The notes below the pieces were generated by a model. The model was not told where the DNA came from and did not search any database. It saw only the letters and a program-made list of their open reading frames with translations. This document shows positions 1 to 5,389 of a stretch of 5,389 nt of DNA, piece after piece. This DNA comes from Selenomonadaceae bacterium (GTDB lineage Bacteria; Bacillota; Negativicutes; Selenomonadales; Selenomonadaceae), in contig JAEEGN010000202.1 of NCBI GenBank assembly GCA_016280345.1, forward strand, positions 1 through 5,389, read 5' to 3'. Positions within the stretch are counted from its first letter, which is position 1, and each line of letters begins with the position of its first letter. The position numbers were made by a program, and so were the translations under genes.

Positions 1-66
1 GCTCATGCCGAGATCATCCTGGACGATACGGACGCGGGCAAAGCGGAAGGGGGCGAGGCCAAATGA
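1..66 (+). CDS. C-terminal end of an unidentified upstream protein (5' truncated)
   Basis: The frame starting at base 1 is open from the window edge and ends at the TGA at 64-66, giving 21 residues, AHAEIILDDTDAGKAEGGEAK. The tail is acidic and hydrophilic, with no cysteine and no membrane segment. The stop overlaps the adaptor start in an ATGA junction (63-66), which indicates translational coupling and membership of the same operon. The tail is too short to assign a family. In NHLM clusters the gene before the adaptor can be a precursor, a maturation enzyme or another secretion component, and nothing here discriminates. That it is a real gene end is supported only by the open frame and the tight overlap. 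Confidence 0.6.
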   Translation, partial: AHAEIILDDTDAGKAEGGEAK

Positions 67-1019
67 GCAACGAGCAGATTTTCAATAGGGCTGCCCTCGA
101 CAAGCTGCGCTCGCCGGAAAAACTCGACACCCTGATTCGCATCACCGGCCCCGTGGGCTGGATGGGGCTCGTTTCCATCGCGGTCCTCTGTTTCGCTATC
201 GTGCTTTGGTCGTTCTACGGTTCCTTCACGGAAAAGGCCGACGGCAAGGGACTGATCCTCGACTCGGCGGGACTCGTGAACATCACCCACACGGCGTCCG
301 GAAAAATCACCCATCTGTACGTCCAGACCGGCGACCATGTCCGCAAGGGGCAGCTCGTTGCCCATATGGAACAGCCGGAGCAGTCGGCGGATACCCGCAT
401 GGCGCAATACGGCGCGGAACTGGCGACAAACGACCGGGATGTGCAGGGGCGCGTTTACGAATACGATGCGAAGCGCCATCAGCAGGCGGCCCGGGAAGAA
501 ATATATTCCGACTATGATGGCGTCGTGGACGAGGTCATGGCGGCGGAAGGGGAGCTCCTGCAAGCGGGCAGCCCTATCTGTTCCGTGCGGCTGACCCAGA
601 ATCGGGGCGATCTCACCGGCGTATTCTACATTCCCGTGGACAAGGGCAAGCGCGTGGAGCCGGGGATGACGATCCAGCTGGCGCCGAACGGCGTGGACGT
701 GACTCAGACCGGCAGCCTGATCGGCGTCGTCAAGAGTGTTTCCCAGTACCCGATATCCGCCGAGGGCGTGAAGAAGGGGCTCGGCAACGCCCAGCTCGCC
801 CAGTACGTCCTCTCACAGGGCGGCGGCGCAGCGGTGGAAGTGAAGTTCGACCTGGTGAAGGACGCAAGCTCCGAGTCGGGGTATCTCTGGACCTCCGTGG
901 TCGGCAAGCATCGTCCCATCACGGCGGGCAGCTTCTGCACCGGCTCCATCGTCATCGAGCGGGAGCCGCCGATTGAGAAGGTTTTCTACAAGATCAGCCA
1001 ATGGCTCAGGAGTCGATAA
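63..1019 (+). CDS. HlyD-like membrane fusion (adaptor) protein, NHLM bacteriocin system secretion protein family
   Basis: This 318-residue inner-membrane adaptor probably links the ABC exporter encoded downstream to the outer envelope. The N-terminus has the family-typical run RAALDKLRSPEKLDTLIRIT (residues 9-28), followed by one membrane anchor at about 31-53. Residues 74-104 form the first half of a lipoyl/biotinyl-like domain (SGKITHLYVQTGDHVRKGQ). Residues 106-146 are a short helical hairpin. Residues 147-178 form the second lipoyl half (YSDYDGVVDEV...GELLQAGSPI). The C-terminal beta-barrel region, about 180-318, carries GKRVEPGMTIQLAP, LGNAQLAQYVL, SGYLWTS and ITAGSFCTGSIVIEREPP, in the order I expect for NHLM adaptors. 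The hairpin is much shorter than usual, and as I recall full-length members have roughly 400 or more residues. The ATG at 63 is preceded by a purine-rich AAGGGGG (47-53) and overlaps the upstream stop. Family assignment is by motif recognition only. Confidence 0.9.
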   Translation: MSNEQIFNRAALDKLRSPEKLDTLIRITGPVGWMGLVSIAVLCFAIVLWSFYGSFTEKADGKGLILDSAGLVNITHTASGKITHLYVQTGDHVRKGQLVAHMEQPEQSADTRMAQYGAELATNDRDVQGRVYEYDAKRHQQAAREEIYSDYDGVVDEVMAAEGELLQAGSPICSVRLTQNRGDLTGVFYIPVDKGKRVEPGMTIQLAPNGVDVTQTGSLIGVVKSVSQYPISAEGVKKGLGNAQLAQYVLSQGGGAAVEVKFDLVKDASSESGYLWTSVVGKHRPITAGSFCTGSIVIEREPPIEKVFYKISQWLRSR

Positions 1020-1020
1020 A

Positions 1021-1041
1021 AAAGTAAGAAATTCTTACTTT
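1021..1041. repeat. Perfect 10-bp inverted repeat, possible operator
   Basis: Left arm AAAGTAAGAA (1021-1030) and right arm TTCTTACTTT (1032-1041) are exact reverse complements around a single A at 1031. It begins two bases after the adaptor stop codon and its right end touches the TATAAT box at 1041-1046. This arrangement fits a dimeric regulator site overlapping a promoter. As an RNA hairpin it would have an 8-bp stem with only two G-C pairs and no following run of T, so it would be a poor intrinsic terminator. The symmetry is seen directly; the operator role is inferred. Confidence 0.6.
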
Positions 1042-1046
1042 ATAAT
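1041..1046 (+). promoter_or_regulatory. Candidate -10 box (TATAAT) for an internal promoter
   Basis: A consensus TATAAT sits in an AT-rich gap of otherwise GC-rich DNA, 59 bases before the ATG of the peptidase-transporter gene. No good -35 hexamer is found at 16-18 bases: the region 1016-1025 is mostly A. There is also no extended TG motif. If real, the promoter would depend on an activator or be weak, and the adjoining inverted repeat at 1021-1041 would occupy the spacer. Confidence 0.35.
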
Positions 1047-1062
1047 TTCGTTGCGATGAATC

Positions 1063-1078
1063 TGCAACGCTGCAACGC
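1063..1078 (+). repeat. Tandem direct repeat, two copies of TGCAACGC
   Basis: TGCAACGC occurs twice back to back (1063-1070 and 1071-1078) in the leader before the peptidase-transporter gene. Each copy contains GCAACG (1064-1069 and 1072-1077), which is complementary to CGTTGC at 1049-1054, so either copy could pair with that segment to give mutually exclusive hairpins. The repeat is seen directly; any regulatory role is speculation. Confidence 0.5.
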
Positions 1079-1087
1079 AATTCATTG

Positions 1088-1093
1088 TAGGAG
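1088..1093 (+). promoter_or_regulatory. Shine-Dalgarno TAGGAG for the peptidase-transporter gene
   Basis: TAGGAG lies 11 bases before the ATG at 1105. The spacing is slightly long but acceptable. It supports the ATG at 1105, which also places the C39 catalytic cysteine at residue 30 as is normal for the family. Confidence 0.6.
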
Positions 1094-1104
1094 CAGATTA
1101 GTTT

Positions 1105-3336
1105 ATGGATATAAAGGAACGTCTCCGGCAGCTCGTCTTCGGGACGAAACGCGTCAAAGTTCCCACCATCCTGCAGATGGAAGCGGTGGAGTGCGGCGCG
1201 GCGGCTCTGGCGATGATTCTCGCCTATTACGGGAAATGGCTGCCGTTGGAACAGCTCCGGCTGGAGTGCGGCGTCACCCGCGACGGCAGCAACGCCGACA
1301 ACCTTGTGCGCGCGGCGGAGCGTATGGGGTGTGCGGCGCGAGGGCGCGCGGGCCATCCACTGGGACTGAAGAAAAAAGAATATCCGTTGATCCTGTTTTG
1401 GGAATTCAACCATTTTGTCGTGCTGGAAGGCATCGAGAACGACGTCGTGTACCTGAACGACCCCGCCATGGGGCGGCGCACCGTGCCCTGGTCCGAGTTT
1501 CGCACTTCTTACACCGGCGTCTATATCGAGGTGCGGCCGGGCCCGGATTTCAAGGAGGAAGGTCATCCTTACAGCATTGCGAAAGCCATGGCGGAGAAGC
1601 TGGCGGAGGATAAATGGGCCATCCTGTTCGTCATCGTCCTCGGGTTTTGCATGATCATCCCCGGACTTGCCGTGCCGGTGATGAACCAGATCTTCATCGA
1701 CGACGTCTTTTCCATGAAGCATCCCGACTGGACGCAGAAACTCTTTGCGGCCATGATCGGCGCCATGATCCTTTCCGGCGTCATGACCGCCATGCGTTCG
1801 GCGGTACTGAATTTTTGGCGCAAGAAACTGACTCTTTCGGACTCCTCCGGATTTTTCTGGCACGTCCTCCGGCTTCCGGTGGCCTTCTTCCAGCAGCGGT
1901 ACGCGGCGGATGTGGCGTCCCGTATCCAGTACAATGAGGCCAACGCCCAGGTGCTTACGGAGCAGGCGGCGACTTCCCTGTTGGATCTTTTCGTGGCCCT
2001 CTTTTATTTGGGGCTGCTTTTCCAGTACAGCGTGCCGCTGACGATTGTCGGCGTTTCCATCAGCGCGCTGGATATTATCATGCTGCTCTATATGCGGCGG
2101 AACATGACCGACCTGACCATGCGGATCCAGCAGGAGCGAAGCAAAGAGTACGGCGCTCTGATGGCGGGCGTCATGATGATTGAGAGCATCAAGGCCAACG
2201 GCAGCGAAGGCGACCTGTTCACGAAATGGTCGGGCTACGGCACGAAGGCTACGGACGCATCCCAGGCCATGCAGCTCTGGTCCATGAAGCTGAAGCTGAT
2301 CCCGACGTTGCTGGCGGGACTCAACAGCGCGCTGATCATGACGGTGGGCGGCTTCTCCATCATGGAGGGCGTGATGACCGCCGGTATCTATACCGCCTTC
2401 AACAGCCTGATCACGCAGTTCCAGGAGCCGGTGCAGAAGCTGAAGCTGTTCGGGACTTCGCTGCAGATGACAGAGATGCAGATGCAGCGTCTCGACGACG
2501 TGCGCCGCTACAAGATCGACAGCCTGAACTATCCGGACGCGGAAGAAGAGGAAGAGAAGCGGAAGAACTTCAAGAACGACCGTCTTTCCGGCGAGCTCGC
2601 CCTGCGGGACGTGAGCTTCGGCTACAGCCCGCTGAATCCGCCTTTGATCGAGCATTTCGACCTGACGCTGGAGCCGGGGGAGTGGGCCGCCGTGGTGGGC
2701 GCCTCGGGCAGCGGAAAATCGACGCTGGCAAAGATCGTATCCGGCCTTTACGAGGAATGGTCCGGCGAAGTGCTTTTCGACGGCGTGAAGCGGCGGGACA
2801 TCCCCCGGGCCGTAATCGTCAATTCCCTGTCCACGGTGGATCAGGATGTGTTCCAGCTTTCGGGGACGGTGCGGGAAAACATCTCTCTTTTCGACAAGTC
2901 CGTGCCGAAAGAGGACATCATCCAGGCGGCGCAGGACGCCTGCATCCATGAGGACATCCTGAAGCTGATCGGCGGTTACGAGGCCGTCGTTTCCGAGGGC
3001 GGGCTGAACTTCTCGGGCGGTCAGCGGCAGCGGTTGGAGATTGCCCGGGCGCTGGCGTCGAACCCGTCGATTCTGATCCTTGACGAAGCCACCAGCGCCA
3101 TCGACCCGATGACGGAGCAAAAGGTGCTGGAAAATATCCGCAGGCGGGGCTGCACTTGCCTGATTGTCGCCCATCGTCTCTCGACCATCCGGGACGCGGA
3201 CGAGATCATCATGCTGGAATACGGCAAGGTGGCGGAGCGGGGAGCGCATCGGGATCTCGTGCAGCATGACGGACCATATAAACGGCTGATCGAGGAACGG
3301 GAAAAAGAGGAAAACGATGGAGAAACGGTGGAATAA
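1105..3336 (+). CDS. NHLP-type export ABC transporter with C39 peptidase, permease and ATPase domains
   Basis: This 743-residue protein should cleave the leader from a ribosomal precursor peptide and export the product across the inner membrane. Residues 1-145 form a peptidase C39 domain with Q24 (oxyanion hole), C30 in MEAVECGAAALAM, H103 in EFNHFVVL and D119 in YLNDPA, so the catalytic set is complete. The membrane domain spans about 171-440, with helices near 172-192, 213-230, 291-310, 311-330, 398-418 and 423-440. An acidic linker (EEEEE from about 478) leads to the ATPase. The ATPase has A-loop Y507, Walker A GASGSGKST (532-540), Q-loop Q580, signature FSGGQ (636-640), Walker B ILILDE ending at E661, D-loop SAID (664-667) and H-loop H690. 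All are intact, so it should hydrolyse ATP. Its length is normal for peptidase-containing ABC transporters. The highly charged C-terminus (730-743) is encoded partly by a ribosome-binding-like repeat. The neighbouring adaptor and second ABC subunit identify the NHLM arrangement. Confidence 0.95.
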   Translation: MDIKERLRQLVFGTKRVKVPTILQMEAVECGAAALAMILAYYGKWLPLEQLRLECGVTRDGSNADNLVRAAERMGCAARGRAGHPLGLKKKEYPLILFWEFNHFVVLEGIENDVVYLNDPAMGRRTVPWSEFRTSYTGVYIEVRPGPDFKEEGHPYSIAKAMAEKLAEDKWAILFVIVLGFCMIIPGLAVPVMNQIFIDDVFSMKHPDWTQKLFAAMIGAMILSGVMTAMRSAVLNFWRKKLTLSDSSGFFWHVLRLPVAFFQQRYAADVASRIQYNEANAQVLTEQAATSLLDLFVALFYLGLLFQYSVPLTIVGVSISALDIIMLLYMRRNMTDLTMRIQQERSKEYGALMAGVMMIESIKANGSEGDLFTKWSGYGTKATDASQAMQLWSMKLKLIPTLLAGLNSALIMTVGGFSIMEGVMTAGIYTAFNSLITQFQEPVQKLKLFGTSLQMTEMQMQRLDDVRRYKIDSLNYPDAEEEEEKRKNFKNDRLSGELALRDVSFGYSPLNPPLIEHFDLTLEPGEWAAVVGASGSGKSTLAKIVSGLYEEWSGEVLFDGVKRRDIPRAVIVNSLSTVDQDVFQLSGTVRENISLFDKSVPKEDIIQAAQDACIHEDILKLIGGYEAVVSEGGLNFSGGQRQRLEIARALASNPSILILDEATSAIDPMTEQKVLENIRRRGCTCLIVAHRLSTIRDADEIIMLEYGKVAERGAHRDLVQHDGPYKRLIEEREKEENDGETVE
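3298..3318 (+). repeat. Direct repeat copy 1 (ribosome-binding-like segment inside the gene end)
   Basis: This 21-bp segment matches 3408-3428 at 19 of 21 positions; the differences are G3301/A3411 and A3311/G3421. The period is 110 bp. The core is an A-run, then GAGG, then an A-rich stretch ending CGAT. Here it codes for the charged C-terminus of the peptidase-transporter and also places a GAGG 6 bases before an ATG at 3317. Confidence 0.75.
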
Positions 3337-3364
3337 AATGAGACTTATCCGGTGGGAGTTTTAA
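3317..3364 (+). CDS. Possible 15-residue peptide overlapping the end of the transporter gene
   Basis: The ATG at 3317 follows an AGAGG Shine-Dalgarno (3306-3310) with 6-base spacing and opens a 15-codon frame, MEKRWNKMRLIRWEF, ending at TAA 3362-3364. It overlaps the last 20 bases of the peptidase-transporter gene in another frame. The stop codon lies in the loop and descending arm of the hairpin at 3351-3372. The ribosome-binding segment is nearly identical to the one serving the next gene. It may be a leader peptide, a relic of an earlier start of the next gene, or chance. The peptide is basic, has no recognised family and lacks a double-glycine leader, so it is not a convincing export substrate. 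Confidence 0.25.
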   Translation: MEKRWNKMRLIRWEF

Positions 3365-3372
3365 CTCCCACT
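3351..3372 (+). repeat. Strong intergenic hairpin
   Basis: GTGGGAGTT (3352-3360) and AACTCCCAC (3363-3371) are exact reverse complements. Realistically this forms an 8-bp stem with a 4-base loop, and a G-T pair (3351/3372) can extend the base. No run of T follows (TGAGTATGG comes next), so it is not a classical intrinsic terminator in either direction. It could act as an mRNA stability or processing element between two transporter genes, an attenuator linked to the small ORF at 3317, or the end structure of a small inserted element. Confidence 0.7.
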
Positions 3373-3407
3373 GAGTATGGCTGAATTTACCCAGCGCTCG
3401 TTAGCAT

Positions 3408-3428
3408 CGGAAAAAAGAGGGAAACGAT
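3408..3428 (+). repeat. Direct repeat copy 2, carrying the ribosome-binding site of the second ABC gene
   Basis: This copy matches 3298-3318 at 19 of 21 positions and ends directly before the ATG at 3429. It contains GAGGG (3417-3421), 7 bases before the start codon, a good Shine-Dalgarno that fixes ATG 3429 as the start. The repetition 110 bp apart suggests a local duplication or an insertion flanked by repeats. Confidence 0.75.
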
Positions 3429-5389
3429 ATGAAGCTCGTTGCCGGCAAGCGGTTTCGGATACCGGACGACAATACATATATTGAAGTAGTTTCCGGCAAG
3501 GTGGAGGTCTATGCCGTCACGCGGAAGAAAATCTCCTTCCGCCGGATATTCCTGATGGAACTCGGGCCGGGGAGGACGGCTTTCCCGCCGATGGACGAGT
3601 TCGAGCAGATCGACATCCTGATTCACGCCGTGGAGGACGCCGAGCTGGAGCCGCGCCCGATGGCGGAGGCGGATGTTTCCGCGCTCCGTTCGCAGATGAA
3701 GCAATGGTTCGCGTCCCTTCTGGAGCTTTCCTGGCTCCGCTTATTGGCCGACCGGGGCGACGATGTGCTGAAGCACTGGGAAAACGGCAACGTACCTTTG
3801 GGGGAGGGCGACGACAGGGACGCCCTTTTGGAACGGTTCGGGGACAACGAGGGCATTTTTGCCATGCTCCTTGTCGTCCGTTTCGGCGCGCAGGACGAAA
3901 AACTCTCCATGCGCATGGAAAAACGCGCCCGGCAAAAACGGCGCATCGTCGAGCAGTCCATCGCCCAAATGCTGGGCGAGGAGACGGTTCCCGAGGACGA
4001 CGACGTCCAGGGCAACGCGAAGCTGGAGGACACGGTATTCCTCGTGCGCTGCGCGGCACAGGCGCTGGACATGGCGCCACGGGATGTGCATCTGGCACCG
4101 GAGATGGCGAAAAAGCTCGACCAGCTTGGCATGATCCGCCGCCTCGTGCAAAAGGGCGGCATGCAGATGCGCTTCGTCACGCTTCCCGCGGATTGGCACA
4201 CCGGAGACAGCGGCGTGCTTCTCGGCTATTACGGGGAAAAGAAGCAGCTTGCCGCTTTCCTGCCGGAAGCGCCGGACCGTTACCGCATGGTGACGCGCGA
4301 GTATCCGGAGGGCGTTCCCGTGACGGACAAGGTGGCAAAAGACGTCGATAAGGATGCATTCATTCTCTATGCGGGCTTTCCCGGTCAAAAGCTCACCGGG
4401 CGGGATTTCCTTCGCTTTTTCTTCCGACAGAGCTGGAGAATCGACTGGAAGACCGTCGTCGCCGTCAGCGTGGCTATGGGCCTGATCCCTCTGATCACGC
4501 CGGTCATCACCGAGACCATATTCAAGGACATCATTCCGATTCTCGACAGGAAAGGGCTTGCCACCGTCACACAGGTGGCCATGGTCTCGGGCTTTACCCT
4601 GGCGGCGCTGGGCATCGTGCGTTCCGTGGCTTTCCTGCGGCTGAACGCCCGGGGCGGATTTGCGGCGAAGGCCGCCATGATCGGCCGGATGCTCTCTTTG
4701 CCCACGAGCTTTTTCCGCAATTACCAGTCCGGCGACATTGCGAACCGCATGATGGGATTGGAGCAGATTACCCAGCTCCTCTCCGGAGAGATGGTGGGGA
4801 CGCTTTTCAGCTTCATCTTCTCGTTCTGGAGTCTCATATTGATGCTTTATTACAGCGTGAAGCTTACGGCGGTGGCCGTCGTGATCTGGCTGATATACTT
4901 TGCCGCCAGCATGTTCCTGTTGAGTCGTCTGGTGGATCTCCAGCGGAAAATGACTGAAGCGCGGAACAAGACCTCCGGTATCTTGCAGCAGATTTTCACC
5001 GGACTGACGAAGTTCCGGGTGAAGGGCTCGGAGGAATACGCCTACCATCTTTGGAGCGAACGGTTTTCCGAGGAATGGAAATGGGACTATGAGGCCGGAT
5101 GGCTTCGGACATACAATGACGTCATTGCCGTCGTCCAGCCGATCCTGCTTGCCCTCGCTCTTTACTACTTCGGCATTCGGGAGCTGGTCGAGGCGGCGAC
5201 CTCGGGGGCAGCTTCGGGTGCGGCGGCCAGTCCCGCGCAGGAAGCTCTGGGCATATCGGAGCCGCTGACTGTGGCGACCTTCATTGCGTTCCAGGCGGCC
5301 TACACCGGCTTCAATGCCTCCCTCAACTCCGTCATGCAGACGTTGGAACAATTTTCCGTGATCAAGCCGCTGCTGGAAAACATCCGGCC
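3429..5389 (+). CDS. NHLM-type bacteriocin export ABC transporter, permease/ATPase subunit (3' truncated by the window)
   Basis: The frame from ATG 3429 is open without a stop to the window end, giving 653 codons plus 2 bases. Residues 1-78 look like a small beta-roll resembling the fold of cyclic-nucleotide-binding or cupin domains (SGKVEVYAV, FLMELGPGRTAFPP, DILIHAVEDAE). Residues 80-235 are charged and mainly helical. Residues 245-330 carry W256, D260, G262, LLGY (264-267), FLP (277-279) and Y285, a pattern I associate with the pre-membrane region of NHLM second-ABC subunits. The membrane domain begins near 341, with helices at about 343-361, 382-403, 459-476, 480-498, 564-582 and 613-630. 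The coupling region includes LSLPTSFFRNYQSGDIANRM. The ATPase domain should follow but lies beyond the window. No catalytic C39 cysteine is seen, so it is probably the non-peptidase partner of the preceding transporter. The loop at about 587-611 is unusually Ala/Ser/Gly-rich. Confidence 0.9.
   Translation, partial: MKLVAGKRFRIPDDNTYIEVVSGKVEVYAVTRKKISFRRIFLMELGPGRTAFPPMDEFEQIDILIHAVEDAELEPRPMAEADVSALRSQMKQWFASLLELSWLRLLADRGDDVLKHWENGNVPLGEGDDRDALLERFGDNEGIFAMLLVVRFGAQDEKLSMRMEKRARQKRRIVEQSIAQMLGEETVPEDDDVQGNAKLEDTVFLVRCAAQALDMAPRDVHLAPEMAKKLDQLGMIRRLVQKGGMQMRFVTLPADWHTGDSGVLLGYYGEKKQLAAFLPEAPDRYRMVTREYPEGVPVTDKVAKDVDKDAFILYAGFPGQKLTGRDFLRFFFRQSWRIDWKTVVAVSVAMGLIPLITPVITETIFKDIIPILDRKGLATVTQVAMVSGFTLAALGIVRSVAFLRLNARGGFAAKAAMIGRMLSLPTSFFRNYQSGDIANRMMGLEQITQLLSGEMVGTLFSFIFSFWSLILMLYYSVKLTAVAVVIWLIYFAASMFLLSRLVDLQRKMTEARNKTSGILQQIFTGLTKFRVKGSEEYAYHLWSERFSEEWKWDYEAGWLRTYNDVIAVVQPILLALALYYFGIRELVEAATSGAASGAAASPAQEALGISEPLTVATFIAFQAAYTGFNASLNSVMQTLEQFSVIKPLLENIR

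Noticed and set aside
1..66. The upstream tail as the end of a double-glycine precursor peptide (it contains EGGEAK)
   Set aside because: Only three residues follow the Gly-Gly, there is no cysteine, and no leader is visible. It is too short to call a precursor.
3..563. A 186-codon minus-strand frame over the adaptor gene start
   Set aside because: It is antisense to the membrane anchor and lipoyl region of a well-supported adaptor and has no family features of its own.
1021..1046. The inverted repeat after the adaptor gene as an intrinsic terminator
   Set aside because: The stem has only two G-C pairs, and the following bases TATAATTTCG are not a clean T-run. An operator or promoter reading fits better, though weak termination is not excluded.
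2226..2951. A 241-codon + strand frame within the peptidase-transporter gene
   Set aside because: It is rich in R, G, A and D, lacks domains and overlaps the ATPase motifs of the real frame. It is a shadow.
1006..3267. A 753-codon open frame on the minus strand, antisense to the peptidase-transporter gene
   Set aside because: Its translation is dominated by H, R, Q and D with no domain pattern, and it lies opposite a gene with a complete motif set. It is a by-product of GC-rich codon usage on the + strand.
3351..3372. The intergenic hairpin as an intrinsic terminator
   Set aside because: No T-run follows the stem on either strand, and termination here would separate two genes expected to work as partners.
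3741..5351. A 536-codon open frame on the minus strand opposite the second ABC gene
   Set aside because: It has no recognisable motif, a skewed His/Arg composition and no plausible Shine-Dalgarno context. The + strand frame there encodes clear membrane helices of an ABC exporter.

Overview
The window holds the transport half of an NHLP/NHLM-type peptide natural-product (putative bacteriocin) export system, the family whose precursors carry nitrile-hydratase-like or Nif11-like leader peptides. All recognisable genes lie on the + strand in one compact row. They are a HlyD-like membrane fusion (adaptor) protein at 63-1019, a full C39-peptidase/permease/ATPase ABC transporter at 1105-3336, and a second NHLM-type permease/ATPase subunit starting at 3429 that is cut off by the window end before its ATPase domain. 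The last 21 codons of an unidentified upstream gene (1-66) overlap the adaptor start by an ATGA junction. Assignments rest on recognising family-typical motifs by eye, not on a database search.

Layout. 1-66: tail of an upstream protein, translationally coupled to the adaptor. 63-1019: adaptor with an unusually short coiled-coil hairpin. 1020-1104: AT-rich gap with a perfect 10-bp inverted repeat, a consensus TATAAT box, a tandem 8-bp repeat and the Shine-Dalgarno for the next gene. 1105-3336: peptidase-transporter with all catalytic motifs intact. 3337-3428: gap with a strong hairpin. This gap is bracketed by two near-identical 21-bp copies of a ribosome-binding segment, one inside the end of the peptidase-transporter gene and one in front of the last gene. 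The first copy precedes a 15-codon ORF whose stop codon falls in the hairpin. 3429-5389: second ABC subunit, open through the window end.

How the genes would work together (inference from the families). The C39 domain would cut the precursor after its leader (typically a double-glycine-type site). The two ABC subunits, probably as a heterodimer, would move the mature peptide across the inner membrane. The HlyD-like adaptor would connect them to the cell envelope. No precursor peptide, maturation enzyme or TolC-like outer-membrane channel is visible here, so these must lie outside the window or elsewhere in the genome.

Organism. The coding DNA is GC-rich with mostly G/C third positions and clear GAGG-type Shine-Dalgarno sites. 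A HlyD-type adaptor points to a bacterium with two membranes. GC-rich Negativicutes, Synergistota or a proteobacterium would all fit; the sequence alone does not decide.
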